Positions 34,788 to 43,808 of a DNA stretch of 64,000 nt are shown here, in pieces. The stretch is from NCBI GenBank assembly GCA_965221555.1, contig OZ244895.1, positions 2,046,001 through 2,110,000 on the forward strand. The letters are read 5' to 3'. A model generated the notes under the pieces. It saw only the letters and a program-made list of their open reading frames with translations, was not told the DNA's origin and searched no databases. The stretch's first letter is position 1. Each line of letters opens with the position of its first letter. The translations under genes were made by a program, and so were the position numbers. This stretch comes from JAJEAD01 sp965221555. Lineage in GTDB: Bacteria > Pseudomonadota > Gammaproteobacteria > HK1.

Positions 34788-35626
34788 GTGGCCGGTCGCT
34801 CCCTGCGGCGATTGAGAAAAAGGGTAAGGCCGATGAGTGCGAGAGAAACCGCGATCAGAAAGATCGCCATCGCCGCCGCGAATGGAATGTTCGAGCGATA
34901 GATGGCCTGATCGGTAATCAGCACCGACAGGGTCCAGTGACCCGGACGGCCCAGCATCTGAGGTATCAGATAGGCTCCCAGAGTGAACACGTATACGAGG
35001 ATGATCGCCCCGGTGATGGTGGTGCGAAGCGCCGGCACCACCACGGTAAAGAATGAGCGCACGGGCGAAGCGCCCAGTGTCCTCGCCGCTTCCACTACCT
35101 GGAAATCGAGCCGAGACAGGGCCGGAAACATCATGAAGACAGCATAGGGAAAAGTGAAATAGACCAGACCGGTGAGCACCGCGCCAAAGCTTGGAAACTG
35201 CGACAGGGCACGTTCGAGAACCCCCGCCCAGACCAGAAGGTTCGAGACCCCGGCGGTGCGTGACAACAGCACCGACCAGGAGAATGCAATCAGCACCTCG
35301 GAGAGGGTCAGTACGCACAGGAGAAGAATGACGATGGGGATCTGGATCCGTCGGCGCAGTCTCGTCAGCAGGTAGGTGAACGGGAAGGCGAGCGAGACCG
35401 ACATGAGCGCAGTCAACGCCGCGACGAGGAGGGAGAAGACCAGATTGTTGAGAAACAGGGGCTCCAGGAAGTGTGCGTAGTTGGAGAGCTCGAAGGCGGG
35501 TTCGTAGAACCCACCCTGGACGCGGTGAAAGAAGCTCACCGCGAGCATGATGCCGAAGGGGATGAGGAAGCATGTGCCGAGCATGAAGCTCGGCCACGCG
35601 AGGGGCGCGTAGCTGCGAAGACGCAT
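34784..35626 (-). CDS. Polyamine-type ABC transporter permease, PotB-like
   Basis: A 280-residue ABC permease with six helices and an EAA loop VEAARTLGASPVRSFFTVVVP. The first periplasmic loop (FHRVQGGFYEPAFELSNYAHFLEP) is typical of PotB/YdcU proteins. Translationally coupled to the PotC-like gene. The gap of 352 bases to the upstream binding-protein gene is filled mostly by repeat element E. Confidence 0.93.
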   Translation of the reverse strand: MRLRSYAPLAWPSFMLGTCFLIPFGIMLAVSFFHRVQGGFYEPAFELSNYAHFLEPLFLNNLVFSLLVAALTALMSVSLAFPFTYLLTRLRRRIQIPIVILLLCVLTLSEVLIAFSWSVLLSRTAGVSNLLVWAGVLERALSQFPSFGAVLTGLVYFTFPYAVFMMFPALSRLDFQVVEAARTLGASPVRSFFTVVVPALRTTITGAIILVYVFTLGAYLIPQMLGRPGHWTLSVLITDQAIYRSNIPFAAAMAIFLIAVSLALIGLTLFLNRRRERPAT

Positions 35627-35754
35627 GGGACGGAAAGGAGGGCGCCTCGGAGCTACGGGCGAGGATGGCGCACCGTCCGAGGAGAGCGGGTGCGCCCTGA
35701 CCTCGAACGCAGTGTCGTTGCGGGGGCGTCAATGCGCGGCGGTGGTGGGCCGCA

Positions 35755-35978
35755 CGGGCCGCAAGGTTTGAGGCGGAAAGCCGGAAGCGGAGGAAACGCC
35801 GGCGGCGCGTCCTCCCGGCACACGGGCGAAACCCGGACGACTTGTCCGGCCTGCAAGCGAAGCGAGGACTTCGACGCGAAGCAGGCGTCCGACGCTGCGT
35901 CGTAGCGCCTCGAGTACACACCGCAAGCATCCGCGAGCAGACTGGCGTCTGCCGCGGAGAATCGGTGAAACATCCGGG
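35755..35978 (+). repeat. TIR element copy E (right part, about 224 bp)
   Basis: A diverged long-form copy without a recognisable left terminus. The middle has ACCCGGACGACTTGTCCGG and GAAGCGAGGACTTCGACGCGAAGCAGG; the right end is AATCGGTGAAACATCCGGG. The last base lies directly before the minus-strand stop codon (TAG, 35979-35981) of the binding-protein gene, exactly as copy C2 abuts the methyltransferase gene. Confidence 0.75.
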
Positions 35979-37082
35979 CTAGAAACCCGTGATGGTTTCG
36001 GTCCACCGGTCGTTTATCCAGTCGCCCCACTGAACGTACATGTCGTACTTTGGAATGATGGGGGTGTCGTCCGTGGTGACCAGGTACCACTCCTCATCGG
36101 TGAGATTCGTCATTGCCCGGGGGATGGAGGGTGAGATGCCCACCGTGCGGGCAATGATCTCCTGCGCGGCGGGGCTCAGGGTGTAGTTGACAAAGGCTTG
36201 CGCCTCATCGTTCAACGGGGTGCCGTTGGTGATTCCCCACCACACCCGATTCAACACCGCCCCCTCGGTCGGCCAGACCTTGTGAATGGGGATGCCCTGA
36301 GAGATTGCGTAGTTCGCAACGTCGTTGTAGTACAGCCCGATCGGAATCTCACCGGATTCGAGCCCCTGCTGGAACTGCGCCTCGTCGCGGAACCAGAGCT
36401 TGACGTTGGGCTTGAGCTCTTCAACCTTCTTGAGGACCTCCAGCACTCCTTCCTGGGTGTTCAGAATGTCCGGTCCGCCAAACCAGGTCTGCGCCGTAAT
36501 GTCGAGCAGGAAGCCGACATCCGGCTGGGCCATCACCCCCGCCAGGTTCTCGGTGGCCGGGTCCCAGAGGACTTTCCAGGACTCGGGTGCGGCCTCGTAA
36601 ACCTCGCTGTTGGCGACGAGAACGATGTGGTAGAAGCCCCACGAGACGCCGTCCAGCACCCCGTTGCGGTCGTAGTGCTTGCCGAGTTCGGTGAGGTTGG
36701 CAAGGTTGGGAACCTTCGCGGCCTCGACCGGCTGCCACAGATTGCTGGTCTGGCCGCGCTCCATCGGAATGTCGATGAGTCCGGATACGTCCACCAGGAC
36801 TTCACCGGCGCGCTTGGCCTGATCGAGCTGTACCAGCCAGGCGTCACCGATGGCCTTGGGCACGGACTCCACCTCGATTCCCGTCTGCTCGACAAAGGGC
36901 GGGTAGACGAACTCCGACATGACCTCCTCGAAGAAGCCGCCCCAGGTCGCGACGACCAGAGGCCGGTCCGCCGCCCGCGCCCGGCCAGCGAGTCCGGCCG
37001 AGGCGGCCGATGCGAGCGCCGCGGATGCGAGTGAGCGCTTGAGAAACTCGCGACGCTCGGAACTGAAGGGGGTCTGCGGCAT
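35979..37082 (-). CDS. ABC transporter substrate-binding protein, PotD-like, Tat-exported
   Basis: A 367-residue periplasmic binding protein. The N-terminus has a twin-arginine signal (RREFLKRS) and an alanine-rich h-region ending ARAAD. The VVATWGGFFEEV opening, the WGFYHIVLVANSEVY segment and GEIPIGLYYND block fit the polyamine/iron-type binding proteins (PotD or thiamine-like). The ligand is probably a polyamine or related amine. It precedes the two permease genes with a repeat element between, which could reduce permease expression relative to the binding protein. Confidence 0.88.
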   Translation of the reverse strand: MPQTPFSSERREFLKRSLASAALASAASAGLAGRARAADRPLVVATWGGFFEEVMSEFVYPPFVEQTGIEVESVPKAIGDAWLVQLDQAKRAGEVLVDVSGLIDIPMERGQTSNLWQPVEAAKVPNLANLTELGKHYDRNGVLDGVSWGFYHIVLVANSEVYEAAPESWKVLWDPATENLAGVMAQPDVGFLLDITAQTWFGGPDILNTQEGVLEVLKKVEELKPNVKLWFRDEAQFQQGLESGEIPIGLYYNDVANYAISQGIPIHKVWPTEGAVLNRVWWGITNGTPLNDEAQAFVNYTLSPAAQEIIARTVGISPSIPRAMTNLTDEEWYLVTTDDTPIIPKYDMYVQWGDWINDRWTETITGF

Positions 37083-37878
37083 GTTCGTTCTCCTCTAGTA
37101 GCTTGTTCGGCGGATTCCACGACCAAGATGATGCCGGGAAAGGCGTGGGCCGGCCTCTTCTCCCCCCGCGCCTGGGCGAACCCGCGAGTATCCGTCGCGA
37201 TCCGAAGAGGGGAGAGCCCGTCTCAGGCCCGCAATGCGGCGGCCTCGCAGTGGAAACCACGCTGGGGCATGAGAGCGATGCGGTTCAAGACTACCGCGAA
37301 TCCCCCGTAAAAGCACCGCGCTTGCATGGCGGACGCGGATGGGGGCGCCGATCGTGGGTCCGGTCGTGACCGGGCGTGCCCCGTCGACGCCGCGCTGGCG
37401 CGAGAGACTCCCGCAATGGATGGGGCGTGGTTCCCCGCGTCATGGGGCCCGACTCGGTGGCGCACCCGCACTGGTGACCCGGTGCGCGAAACGGACCCGG
37501 CGCCGCGGGAATCGGCTCGGCCGGCCGATGCGTCTCATCTCGCATAAGGGTAGAACCAACGGTTCTTTTCCCGCGACGGCGTGGCTGGCCTATAGTCCGG
37601 TGACGTATGAGCAAGGGATCGACGAAGTTCGTGGGCCAACTCTCCGCCAGCCGTCATGTCTCGCCGATTCACGAAAGCTGCGAGCGCGCGGATGTCGACA
37701 GGTGCGGACGGGCTTGCGAGTCAGGGAGCGCGGGTGTACGTGGACGCAATGTCGAGTGACCCGCCTCGCGTGCGTCCCCGTCCTTGCCAGCAGGCGTGCG
37801 TCCGCAGTCCTGAGCCCGTGAAGGCTACGGCAAGGTCAGGGGCGCCGACGTCGCTCCTGTCGTGTACCGAGACCTGAC
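37083..37878. other. Long intergenic region (796 bp)
   Basis: No convincing gene. Features seen are a perfect 15-bp inverted repeat AGAACC-AAC-GGTTCT at 37552-37566, TATAGT at 37591-37596 as a candidate -10, and a 50-codon frame from ATG 37607 to 37759 (N-terminus MSKGSTKFVGQLS) without recognisable homology. A longer frame crossing 37339-37821 looks like chance in GC-rich DNA. The region probably carries the promoters of the divergent transport and rhodanese-metZ operons. Confidence 0.45.
37552..37566. promoter_or_regulatory. Perfect inverted repeat upstream of rhodanese-metZ
   Basis: AGAACC-AAC-GGTTCT with six-base arms, followed by TTTT on the plus strand and by TATAGT 24 bases later. It could be an operator at the start of the rhodanese-metZ transcript or a weak terminator. 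The choice is not decidable from sequence. Confidence 0.4.
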
Positions 37879-38700
37879 GTGAGCGCGTCCAACCTGCCGA
37901 TGGTGCTGGAGCCCGAGGTGCTCGCTCGAGCGCTCGATGCGAACGGATTGCTTGTCGTCGACTTGCGCAAAGCGGAGCAGTTCCGGGAGAGTCATCTTCC
38001 CGGCGCGGTCCAGCTCGACTACTCGTGGCTGGTCGGTGGCGAGAAGCCCGCGACGGGCCGGCTCCCGGAAGCGCAACGGCTCTCCCACGCGCTCTCCGGT
38101 ATCGGCTACGTGCCCGGCCGGCACGTCGTGGCCTACGACGACGAGGGGGGAGGGCACGCATCGCGCCTGCTGTGGACGCTTCACGTTCTCGGCCATGCCG
38201 GCGGCTCGATTCTCAACGGCGGCTTCTCGGGCTGGATGGCCGAGGGACTGCGCATCCGCGCGGGCGACGGTGAGCCGTGCGCATCGCGCTATCAGGCCAA
38301 CCTCACCGGGGTGGCGGTTGCGGACGCCGAGTACATTCGGGCCCGGATCGGCGACGAGGGGGTAGTCTTTCTCGACGCTCGATCGCCGGCGGAATACGCG
38401 GGCCGGGACCGCCGCGCTCTGCGGGGCGGGCATATTCCCGGCGCGGTGAATCTCGACTGGACCGACACCATGGACGCGGCGCGGCATCGGCGTCTGCACT
38501 CTTCCGCGGTGCTGCGCGACATGCTCGATGCCCGCGGGATCACCCCGGACCGTGAAGTAATCACCTACTGCCAGACCCACCACCGCTCCTCGCAGAGCTA
38601 CGTCATGCTCAAGAGCCTGGGGTATCCGCGAGTGCGCGGCTATCCGGGATCCTGGTCCGAGTGGGGCAATCGGGAAGACCTTCCCGTGGAGGCGCCATGA
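37879..38700 (+). CDS. Two-domain sulfurtransferase (rhodanese)
   Basis: A 273-residue tandem rhodanese. The first domain (residues 8-125) has Asp88 where the active Cys would be (VAYDDEGG), so it is inactive; the second (145-265) has Cys231 in ITYCQTHHRSS. This loop differs from the CRxGxR/T of TST and MST, suggesting another sulfur acceptor. The stop overlaps the metZ start by four bases (ATGA), so sulfur transfer and homocysteine synthesis are coupled in one operon. The start is a GTG at 37879. Confidence 0.88.
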   Translation: MSASNLPMVLEPEVLARALDANGLLVVDLRKAEQFRESHLPGAVQLDYSWLVGGEKPATGRLPEAQRLSHALSGIGYVPGRHVVAYDDEGGGHASRLLWTLHVLGHAGGSILNGGFSGWMAEGLRIRAGDGEPCASRYQANLTGVAVADAEYIRARIGDEGVVFLDARSPAEYAGRDRRALRGGHIPGAVNLDWTDTMDAARHRRLHSSAVLRDMLDARGITPDREVITYCQTHHRSSQSYVMLKSLGYPRVRGYPGSWSEWGNREDLPVEAP

Positions 38701-39929
38701 ATCGGGACTACGAGCGCGGCGGCGATGCCCGCTTCGATACCCTGGCGGTGCGCGAAGGCCAGCACCGCGGCCCTGAAGGCGAGCACAACGATCCTATCTT
38801 CCTGACCTCGAGCTTCGCGTTCCGGAGCGCCGAGGAGGCGGCGGCCCGCTTCGCCGAGACCGAGCCCGGCAATGTGTACTCGCGCTTCACCAACCCCACC
38901 GTGCGTACCTTCGAGGAGCGCCTCGCCGCGCTGGAAGGCGGCGCGCGCTGCGTGGCGTGCGCGTCGGGCATGGGGGCTATCCTGACCCTCGGACTCGCCA
39001 TCCTGAAGGCGGGGGACCATGTCGTGGTCTCGCGCAACGTGTTCGGTTCCACCATCTCGCTCTTCAACAATGTCTTCGCCCGTTTCGGGGTGGAGGCGAC
39101 CTACGTGGATCTCGCCGATCTCGATCAATGGCACGACGCGATTCGCCCGCGGACCCGCCTGTTGATGCTTGAGAGTCCCTCCAATCCTCTCGGCGAGGTG
39201 GTCGATATCCAGCAGGTCGCGGCACTGGCGCACGAGCGCGACGCGGTGCTCGCGGTGGACAATGTCATGTGCACGCCGGCCCTGCAGCGTCCGCTCGCGC
39301 TCGGGGCGGACGTGGTGGTGCACTCCGCCACCAAGTACCTCGATGGGCAGGGCCGCTGCGTGGGGGGCGCAATCGTCACCAACGACGACACGATCCGCGA
39401 CGAGGCGTACAAGATCATGCGCACCGCGGGTCCGAGCATGAGCCCCTTCAACGCCTGGGTCTTCCTCAAGGGCCTCGAAACACTGCGCTTGCGCATGCAG
39501 GCCCACTGTGCGAACGCGCTTGCCGTGGCCCGCTGGCTGGAAACCCATCCCGCGGTGGAGCGGGTCCACTATCCGGGGTTGGAGCGCCACCCGCAGCACC
39601 GGCTTGCCCGGCGCCAGCAGAGAGGATTCGGCGGCATCGTGTCATTCGAGATTCGGGGCGGACGCGAGGAGGCGTGGCGGGTGCTGAACCACACCAAGTG
39701 GCTGTCGATCACCGCGAACCTCGGCGACGCCAAAACCACCATCACCCATCCCGCCTCCACCACCCACTGCCGCATCACCGCCGAAGAGCGGGCCGCGGCC
39801 GGGGTGAACGATGCGCTTATCCGGGTCGGGGTAGGGCTCGAAGACCCCGAGGACATCAAGGCGGATCTGGGACGTGGCCTCGATGCGCTCAGCGGGGTCG
39901 CGCAACTGCGCTGCCTCGCGGGGCGCTGA
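38697..39929 (+). CDS. metZ: O-succinylhomoserine sulfhydrylase
   Basis: A 410-residue Cys/Met metabolism PLP enzyme that makes homocysteine from O-succinylhomoserine and sulfide. YSRFTNPTV, the SGMGAI loop, SPSNPLGEVVDI and the HSATKYLDGQGR block with Lys213 identify the family; the ITHPASTTHCRIT motif near the C-terminus is typical of MetZ. The ATG overlaps the preceding rhodanese stop. Cystathionine gamma-synthase and MET17-like enzymes share the fold, but the GQGRCVGGA sequence favours MetZ. Confidence 0.93.
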   Translation: MNRDYERGGDARFDTLAVREGQHRGPEGEHNDPIFLTSSFAFRSAEEAAARFAETEPGNVYSRFTNPTVRTFEERLAALEGGARCVACASGMGAILTLGLAILKAGDHVVVSRNVFGSTISLFNNVFARFGVEATYVDLADLDQWHDAIRPRTRLLMLESPSNPLGEVVDIQQVAALAHERDAVLAVDNVMCTPALQRPLALGADVVVHSATKYLDGQGRCVGGAIVTNDDTIRDEAYKIMRTAGPSMSPFNAWVFLKGLETLRLRMQAHCANALAVARWLETHPAVERVHYPGLERHPQHRLARRQQRGFGGIVSFEIRGGREEAWRVLNHTKWLSITANLGDAKTTITHPASTTHCRITAEERAAAGVNDALIRVGVGLEDPEDIKADLGRGLDALSGVAQLRCLAGR

Positions 39930-40111
39930 TCGCCGCCGCGGCGCGGCACACCATCTGGCGACACCGGGCGTGTGATGCGCTCGGTGCGAGCGTGGCCAGC
40001 CCCGCTGCCTCACGGATCGATGCAGTCAAGGCGCCCGGAGATCTTGATGGTGGGACGCACACGCCCTGACCAGACTGGTGTGCGCGGCGATAAAGCGGTG
40101 AGGTGACGCGG

Positions 40112-42316
40112 TCAGGCGCGGAAGCGGCGCAGCACGTTGTCGACCATGCGCGAGATGTTGTTGTCGAAACCGTTGTGGGGAAGGCTGCCGCAGAAGGAGA
40201 TGGAGCCCACCGAGAACACCGCGCCGCCCTTCGGCGTCTCGAAGTAGACGATCTCGGCGCGCATGATGTCGCGCGCCGGCTGGCGGGGACGGGTGTCGTG
40301 GTGGGTGAGTATCTCCTCGGGCACCAGCACGAAGGTCTCGTCGTGGTCTCGCGAGCGGGCGAGGACCAGGGCATGCGCGGGAGAGCCGAGACTCGGGTCC
40401 AGCCAGTCGAGCTCGAAGCCCGCCGCGCCGCCGCCGCTCAGGCCGAAATCGCCGAGGATCTCGTCATCGATGCCCTCGAAAATCCAGGCCGCGCGCGGGT
40501 CACGCGAGGCGGGCAGGCGGTGGTAGCTGAAGCCGTGGAAGTCTCCCTGCGAGATGAACCCCACCCCGGCGAGGCGCTGGGGCGCGCGGCCGCTGTTTCG
40601 CCACAGTCCGCCGTAGCCCCCGTCGAAAGCGTTGTAGTACTCGCCCGGCTCCGCCGCCCAGGCCCGGATCCCGGTCTCGCCCCGGCGGATCTCGACCGCG
40701 CCGGGGTAATCGGGGTTCGTCGCGACCCGCCAGTAGAAGCCGTTGCCGCCGAGGTACATCAGGCGTCCGCCCTGCTCGGTGTAGTCGCGGAGCGCGTCGA
40801 GCGAGGCCGGAGTGTGGTACTCGGGGTGGGAGGTGGTCATCACCACCCGGTAGGGCGCGATGGCGTCCACTCCCTCCGCGTCGAGGTCTTCGTCGGTGAT
40901 GACATCGAAGTCGTGGTCCATGGCGTCGAGCCATGCGAGGAGGTGGGTGTCGGCGGGGAAGTGGCGCAGACACGAACCTCCCAGGGGATCCGCGTAGGCG
41001 CAGTAGCCTGAGCGCTGGTTCAGGATCGGGCGAAGGCGCGAGGAGTAGCTCACGCCGCTGCCGTCGCGGTGATGGTTGTAGGTGGAGATTCCGTACTCGG
41101 GGTTCTCGTCCGGAGTCCACGTGCGTGCCCCCCAGCGCGCCGCCTGGGCGCGGTAGGCATCGTCGATGTTGCCCCGGGCGAAGTTGGCGTAGACGGTGTA
41201 GGTGAAGACCGGGAAGAGCACGCAGGCGCTCGACTGCGCCCGACCCGGGGCGGCGCGCACGAAGAAGGGGATCATGTCCTCGTCGTCGCCACTGCGCAGG
41301 CGTACCGCATACGCCCCGCTGCGGAAGTCTTCCGGCACCTCGAAGCTGAAGTCGGTCTCCCAGCCACAGTCGTGGAGGTCGTCGTCGTGGAAATGGATCG
41401 CGCCGTAGTGATCCGGGGCGTGTCGCCAGCACATCTCCTCGCCCGTCCAGCGTGAGCCCTTCATGGCGCGGGCGGGCAGGTTCACGGTCTCGCCATGCAT
41501 CGCGTTCGGACCGGTGTCCACGATGCGTGCGGTCGACATCTCCTTGGAAAAGTCCCAGGCGGCGACCGAGTCCTCGCCGGCGTCGCCGCCGCCGGCGCTG
41601 CCAAGGGCCGCCTCGGCGTCCATGGCGCCCTCCCGGATCCGCGGCGCCTCGAGCTTGCCGTTGTAGTGATCGCGGGGTGGATCGCCCGCGCGCGCCGCGA
41701 ACACCAGGTCGCCGCTTCCGGTGCAGGCGCCGCGAAGCGACGCGCGAGCGAACGCCGATCCCGAGTCGTCGACCATGAGGGCGGGCTCAAGCGCCTGCTG
41801 GCCGACCCGCAGTACGCCGGCGCTGGCGTCGTAGCTCAGAAAAACCCGGTACCAGGCGCGCGCGCGCAGCGTCTTTCCGACCCGCGCGTCCAGGCTCGCG
41901 GCGCCGTCGCTAACGGTGGCGCGGACCGAGCCGTCCGTGTCGAGTTCCAGGCTGAATCCGGCGCCGCTCTCGGCGTCGAGTCGGGACACCAGACCCTGCC
42001 GGCGAGCGAGGCGGGGCAGGGTGGGCCAGATGGTCGCGCAGACCGTGAAGCTTTGCAGGGCGTCGAGGGGGGTGGCCGCGGCGACACGCGCCCAGGAGCC
42101 GCTGTGGATCGGCTGTACCCGCGAGGGATAGCGCCCGGCGAAATCCGCCGCCACCGGCTCTTCGCGAATCCCCGGACCCGCGGGGTTCGGATCGCCACTG
42201 ATGACGCGCACCAATCTCGCCTCGTAGGGTGTCTCCGAGGCCGAGCTCACTTTGAACGCGATGGTCTCGCCCGGGGCCACCGAGTAACGGTCGGGGTAGC
42301 CGGTGATCGGAAGCAT
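40112..42316 (-). CDS. N,N-dimethylformamidase large-subunit-like protein
   Basis: A 734-residue protein with the layout of the DMFase large (beta) subunit: an N-terminal beta region, a LamG/concanavalin-like domain around residues 80-260, then the catalytic half with FPVFTYTVYANFARG, the GYCAYADPLGGSCLRHFPADTHLLAWLD block and HDFDVITDEDL. DMFase hydrolyses dimethylformamide to dimethylamine and formate using a mononuclear iron bound by two Tyr and one Glu. The small subunit gene is not adjacent, and many homologues act on unknown amides. The start has GGGAGGAA six bases upstream. Formate would feed Fhs if the activity holds. Confidence 0.75.
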   Translation of the reverse strand: MLPITGYPDRYSVAPGETIAFKVSSASETPYEARLVRVISGDPNPAGPGIREEPVAADFAGRYPSRVQPIHSGSWARVAAATPLDALQSFTVCATIWPTLPRLARRQGLVSRLDAESGAGFSLELDTDGSVRATVSDGAASLDARVGKTLRARAWYRVFLSYDASAGVLRVGQQALEPALMVDDSGSAFARASLRGACTGSGDLVFAARAGDPPRDHYNGKLEAPRIREGAMDAEAALGSAGGGDAGEDSVAAWDFSKEMSTARIVDTGPNAMHGETVNLPARAMKGSRWTGEEMCWRHAPDHYGAIHFHDDDLHDCGWETDFSFEVPEDFRSGAYAVRLRSGDDEDMIPFFVRAAPGRAQSSACVLFPVFTYTVYANFARGNIDDAYRAQAARWGARTWTPDENPEYGISTYNHHRDGSGVSYSSRLRPILNQRSGYCAYADPLGGSCLRHFPADTHLLAWLDAMDHDFDVITDEDLDAEGVDAIAPYRVVMTTSHPEYHTPASLDALRDYTEQGGRLMYLGGNGFYWRVATNPDYPGAVEIRRGETGIRAWAAEPGEYYNAFDGGYGGLWRNSGRAPQRLAGVGFISQGDFHGFSYHRLPASRDPRAAWIFEGIDDEILGDFGLSGGGAAGFELDWLDPSLGSPAHALVLARSRDHDETFVLVPEEILTHHDTRPRQPARDIMRAEIVYFETPKGGAVFSVGSISFCGSLPHNGFDNNISRMVDNVLRRFRA

Positions 42317-42479
42317 GTCGGTTCCTCCCGGCCCGTGCCTGCGAGCAGGGTGCGGGCCTGTTCGTCACTGGGCGCCTTCTCTCCGAGCAGATCCGCGGCG
42401 GGTCAGCTCGCGGCCTCGTCGCTCTCCCTGGCCCGGCGCGGGGGATCGCCATTGCGCCGCCGCGAGCGGGTTTCCGTCT

Positions 42480-43625
42480 TTACGAAGACAATTGCTGGTA
42501 GCGACGCAGATGGTGGCGCGGATCGCCGAAGCTCGCGTTGATCGTCGTAATCCGCTTGAGGTAGTGGCCGATGGGCAGGTCGAAGGTCATTCCGATCCCC
42601 CCGTGGAGCTGCACTCCCTCCTGCCCCACGTCGCGCGCGTTTCGCCCCACCTCGTACTTCGCCGCCGCCGCCGCCCGGCCGCGGGTTGCCGCGTCCGGGG
42701 CGTCCAGATGCAGGGTGGCCTCGTGGACCATCGATTGCGCGAGCTCGCACTTCATGTACACGTCCACCATGCGGTGCTGCAGGGCCTGGAAGGAGCCGAG
42801 CGTGCGGCCGAACTGCTCGCGCGTCTTGAGGTAGGCGAGCGTCTGCTCGTAGACCGCCCACATCGCGCCCACCGCCTCCGCGCACACCGCGGCGATGGCG
42901 TGGTCGATGACCCGTTCGATGACCGGGAGCGCGCGGCCCTCTGTCCCCGGCTCGCCCAGGCGGGCATCGGCCTCGACCCGCACGCCGTCGAAACGAAGCT
43001 CCGAGGCCCGGCCACCATCCTGGGTGGAGTAGTGTCGGGCTTCGAGACCTTCGGCATTCGCATCGACGAGGAAGAGCGAGATGCCGTCGGGCTCGCGGGA
43101 TTCTCCCGAGGTGCGCGCCGATACCACGATCCGGTCGGCGCTCGCCGCGTAGAAGACGACGCCCTTCTGGCCGTCGATGCGGTAGCCGCCGTTCTCCGCC
43201 CGGGCCGTCGTCGCAACGTCATGGAGATCGTAGCGAGACTGGGGCTCGGCGTAGGCGAAGGCGAGCTTGGCGCGACCTTCCGCGACCGGGGGCAAGAGAC
43301 GGCGCTTCTGTTCCTCGCTGCCACCGTGCAGGATGGCATTGGCTCCGAGCACCACGGTGGCGAGGTAGGGGTTCATCACGAGGCCCCGTCCGAAGTGCTC
43401 GGCGAGGAGCATGCCTTCCACCGCGGTGCCTCCGAGTCCGCCGTAGTCCTCGGGGAGCGTCGCCGCGAGCCAGCCGAGCTCCGCAAAACGCTCCCAGTGC
43501 GTCTCGCTGTAACCGGGCTCTTTCGCCGCCAGGGTCTGCCGGCGGTCGAAGGGGTACTCCTCGGCGACGAAGCGCGCCACGCTGTCGCGGAAGATGGTCT
43601 GTTCTTCGCTTAACGAAAAGTCCAT
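42480..43625 (-). CDS. Acyl-CoA dehydrogenase, PimD-like small subunit
   Basis: A 381-residue acyl-CoA dehydrogenase. MDFSLSEEQTIFRDSVARFV, FAYAEPQSRYDL and GVQLHGGIGMTFDLPIGHYLKR are present; the last motif is the FAD-binding C-terminal helix. The catalytic base Glu position seems replaced, a trait of the small partners in heteromeric dehydrogenases such as pimeloyl-CoA dehydrogenase. The gene lies 183 bases downstream of the large-subunit-like gene at 43809. GAGGTGAC precedes the start. Confidence 0.85.
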   Translation of the reverse strand: MDFSLSEEQTIFRDSVARFVAEEYPFDRRQTLAAKEPGYSETHWERFAELGWLAATLPEDYGGLGGTAVEGMLLAEHFGRGLVMNPYLATVVLGANAILHGGSEEQKRRLLPPVAEGRAKLAFAYAEPQSRYDLHDVATTARAENGGYRIDGQKGVVFYAASADRIVVSARTSGESREPDGISLFLVDANAEGLEARHYSTQDGGRASELRFDGVRVEADARLGEPGTEGRALPVIERVIDHAIAAVCAEAVGAMWAVYEQTLAYLKTREQFGRTLGSFQALQHRMVDVYMKCELAQSMVHEATLHLDAPDAATRGRAAAAAKYEVGRNARDVGQEGVQLHGGIGMTFDLPIGHYLKRITTINASFGDPRHHLRRYQQLSS

Positions 43626-43808
43626 GTCACCTCATCCGGCCTGGTCGGGTCTCGCTTCGTGAATTCCCGCGCCCCGCTGCAATGGAAGTGCGCCCCCGCA
43701 ACGCCCTTCCACGCCATTCCCCGGTGGGACGGGAACCTAAGGGGTGATCAAATATGGGAATCAATGGTCTGCGAAAGGTGTCGGTCACTATGCCCGAGAC
43801 ATGGCGGG

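Noticed and set aside
37607..37759. 50-codon frame starting MSKGSTKF
   Set aside because: No ribosome site or similarity that I can recognise; kept only as a note in the intergenic entry.
37339..37821. 160-codon frame in the long gap before the rhodanese gene
   Set aside because: Arg-rich composition without recognisable pattern; looks like chance in GC-rich DNA.
38600..38700. SAM or other riboswitch before metZ
   Set aside because: metZ overlaps the rhodanese gene by four bases, leaving no leader.
43626..43808. Separate small gene between the two acyl-CoA dehydrogenases
   Set aside because: Short frames only, no ribosome site or recognisable sequence.
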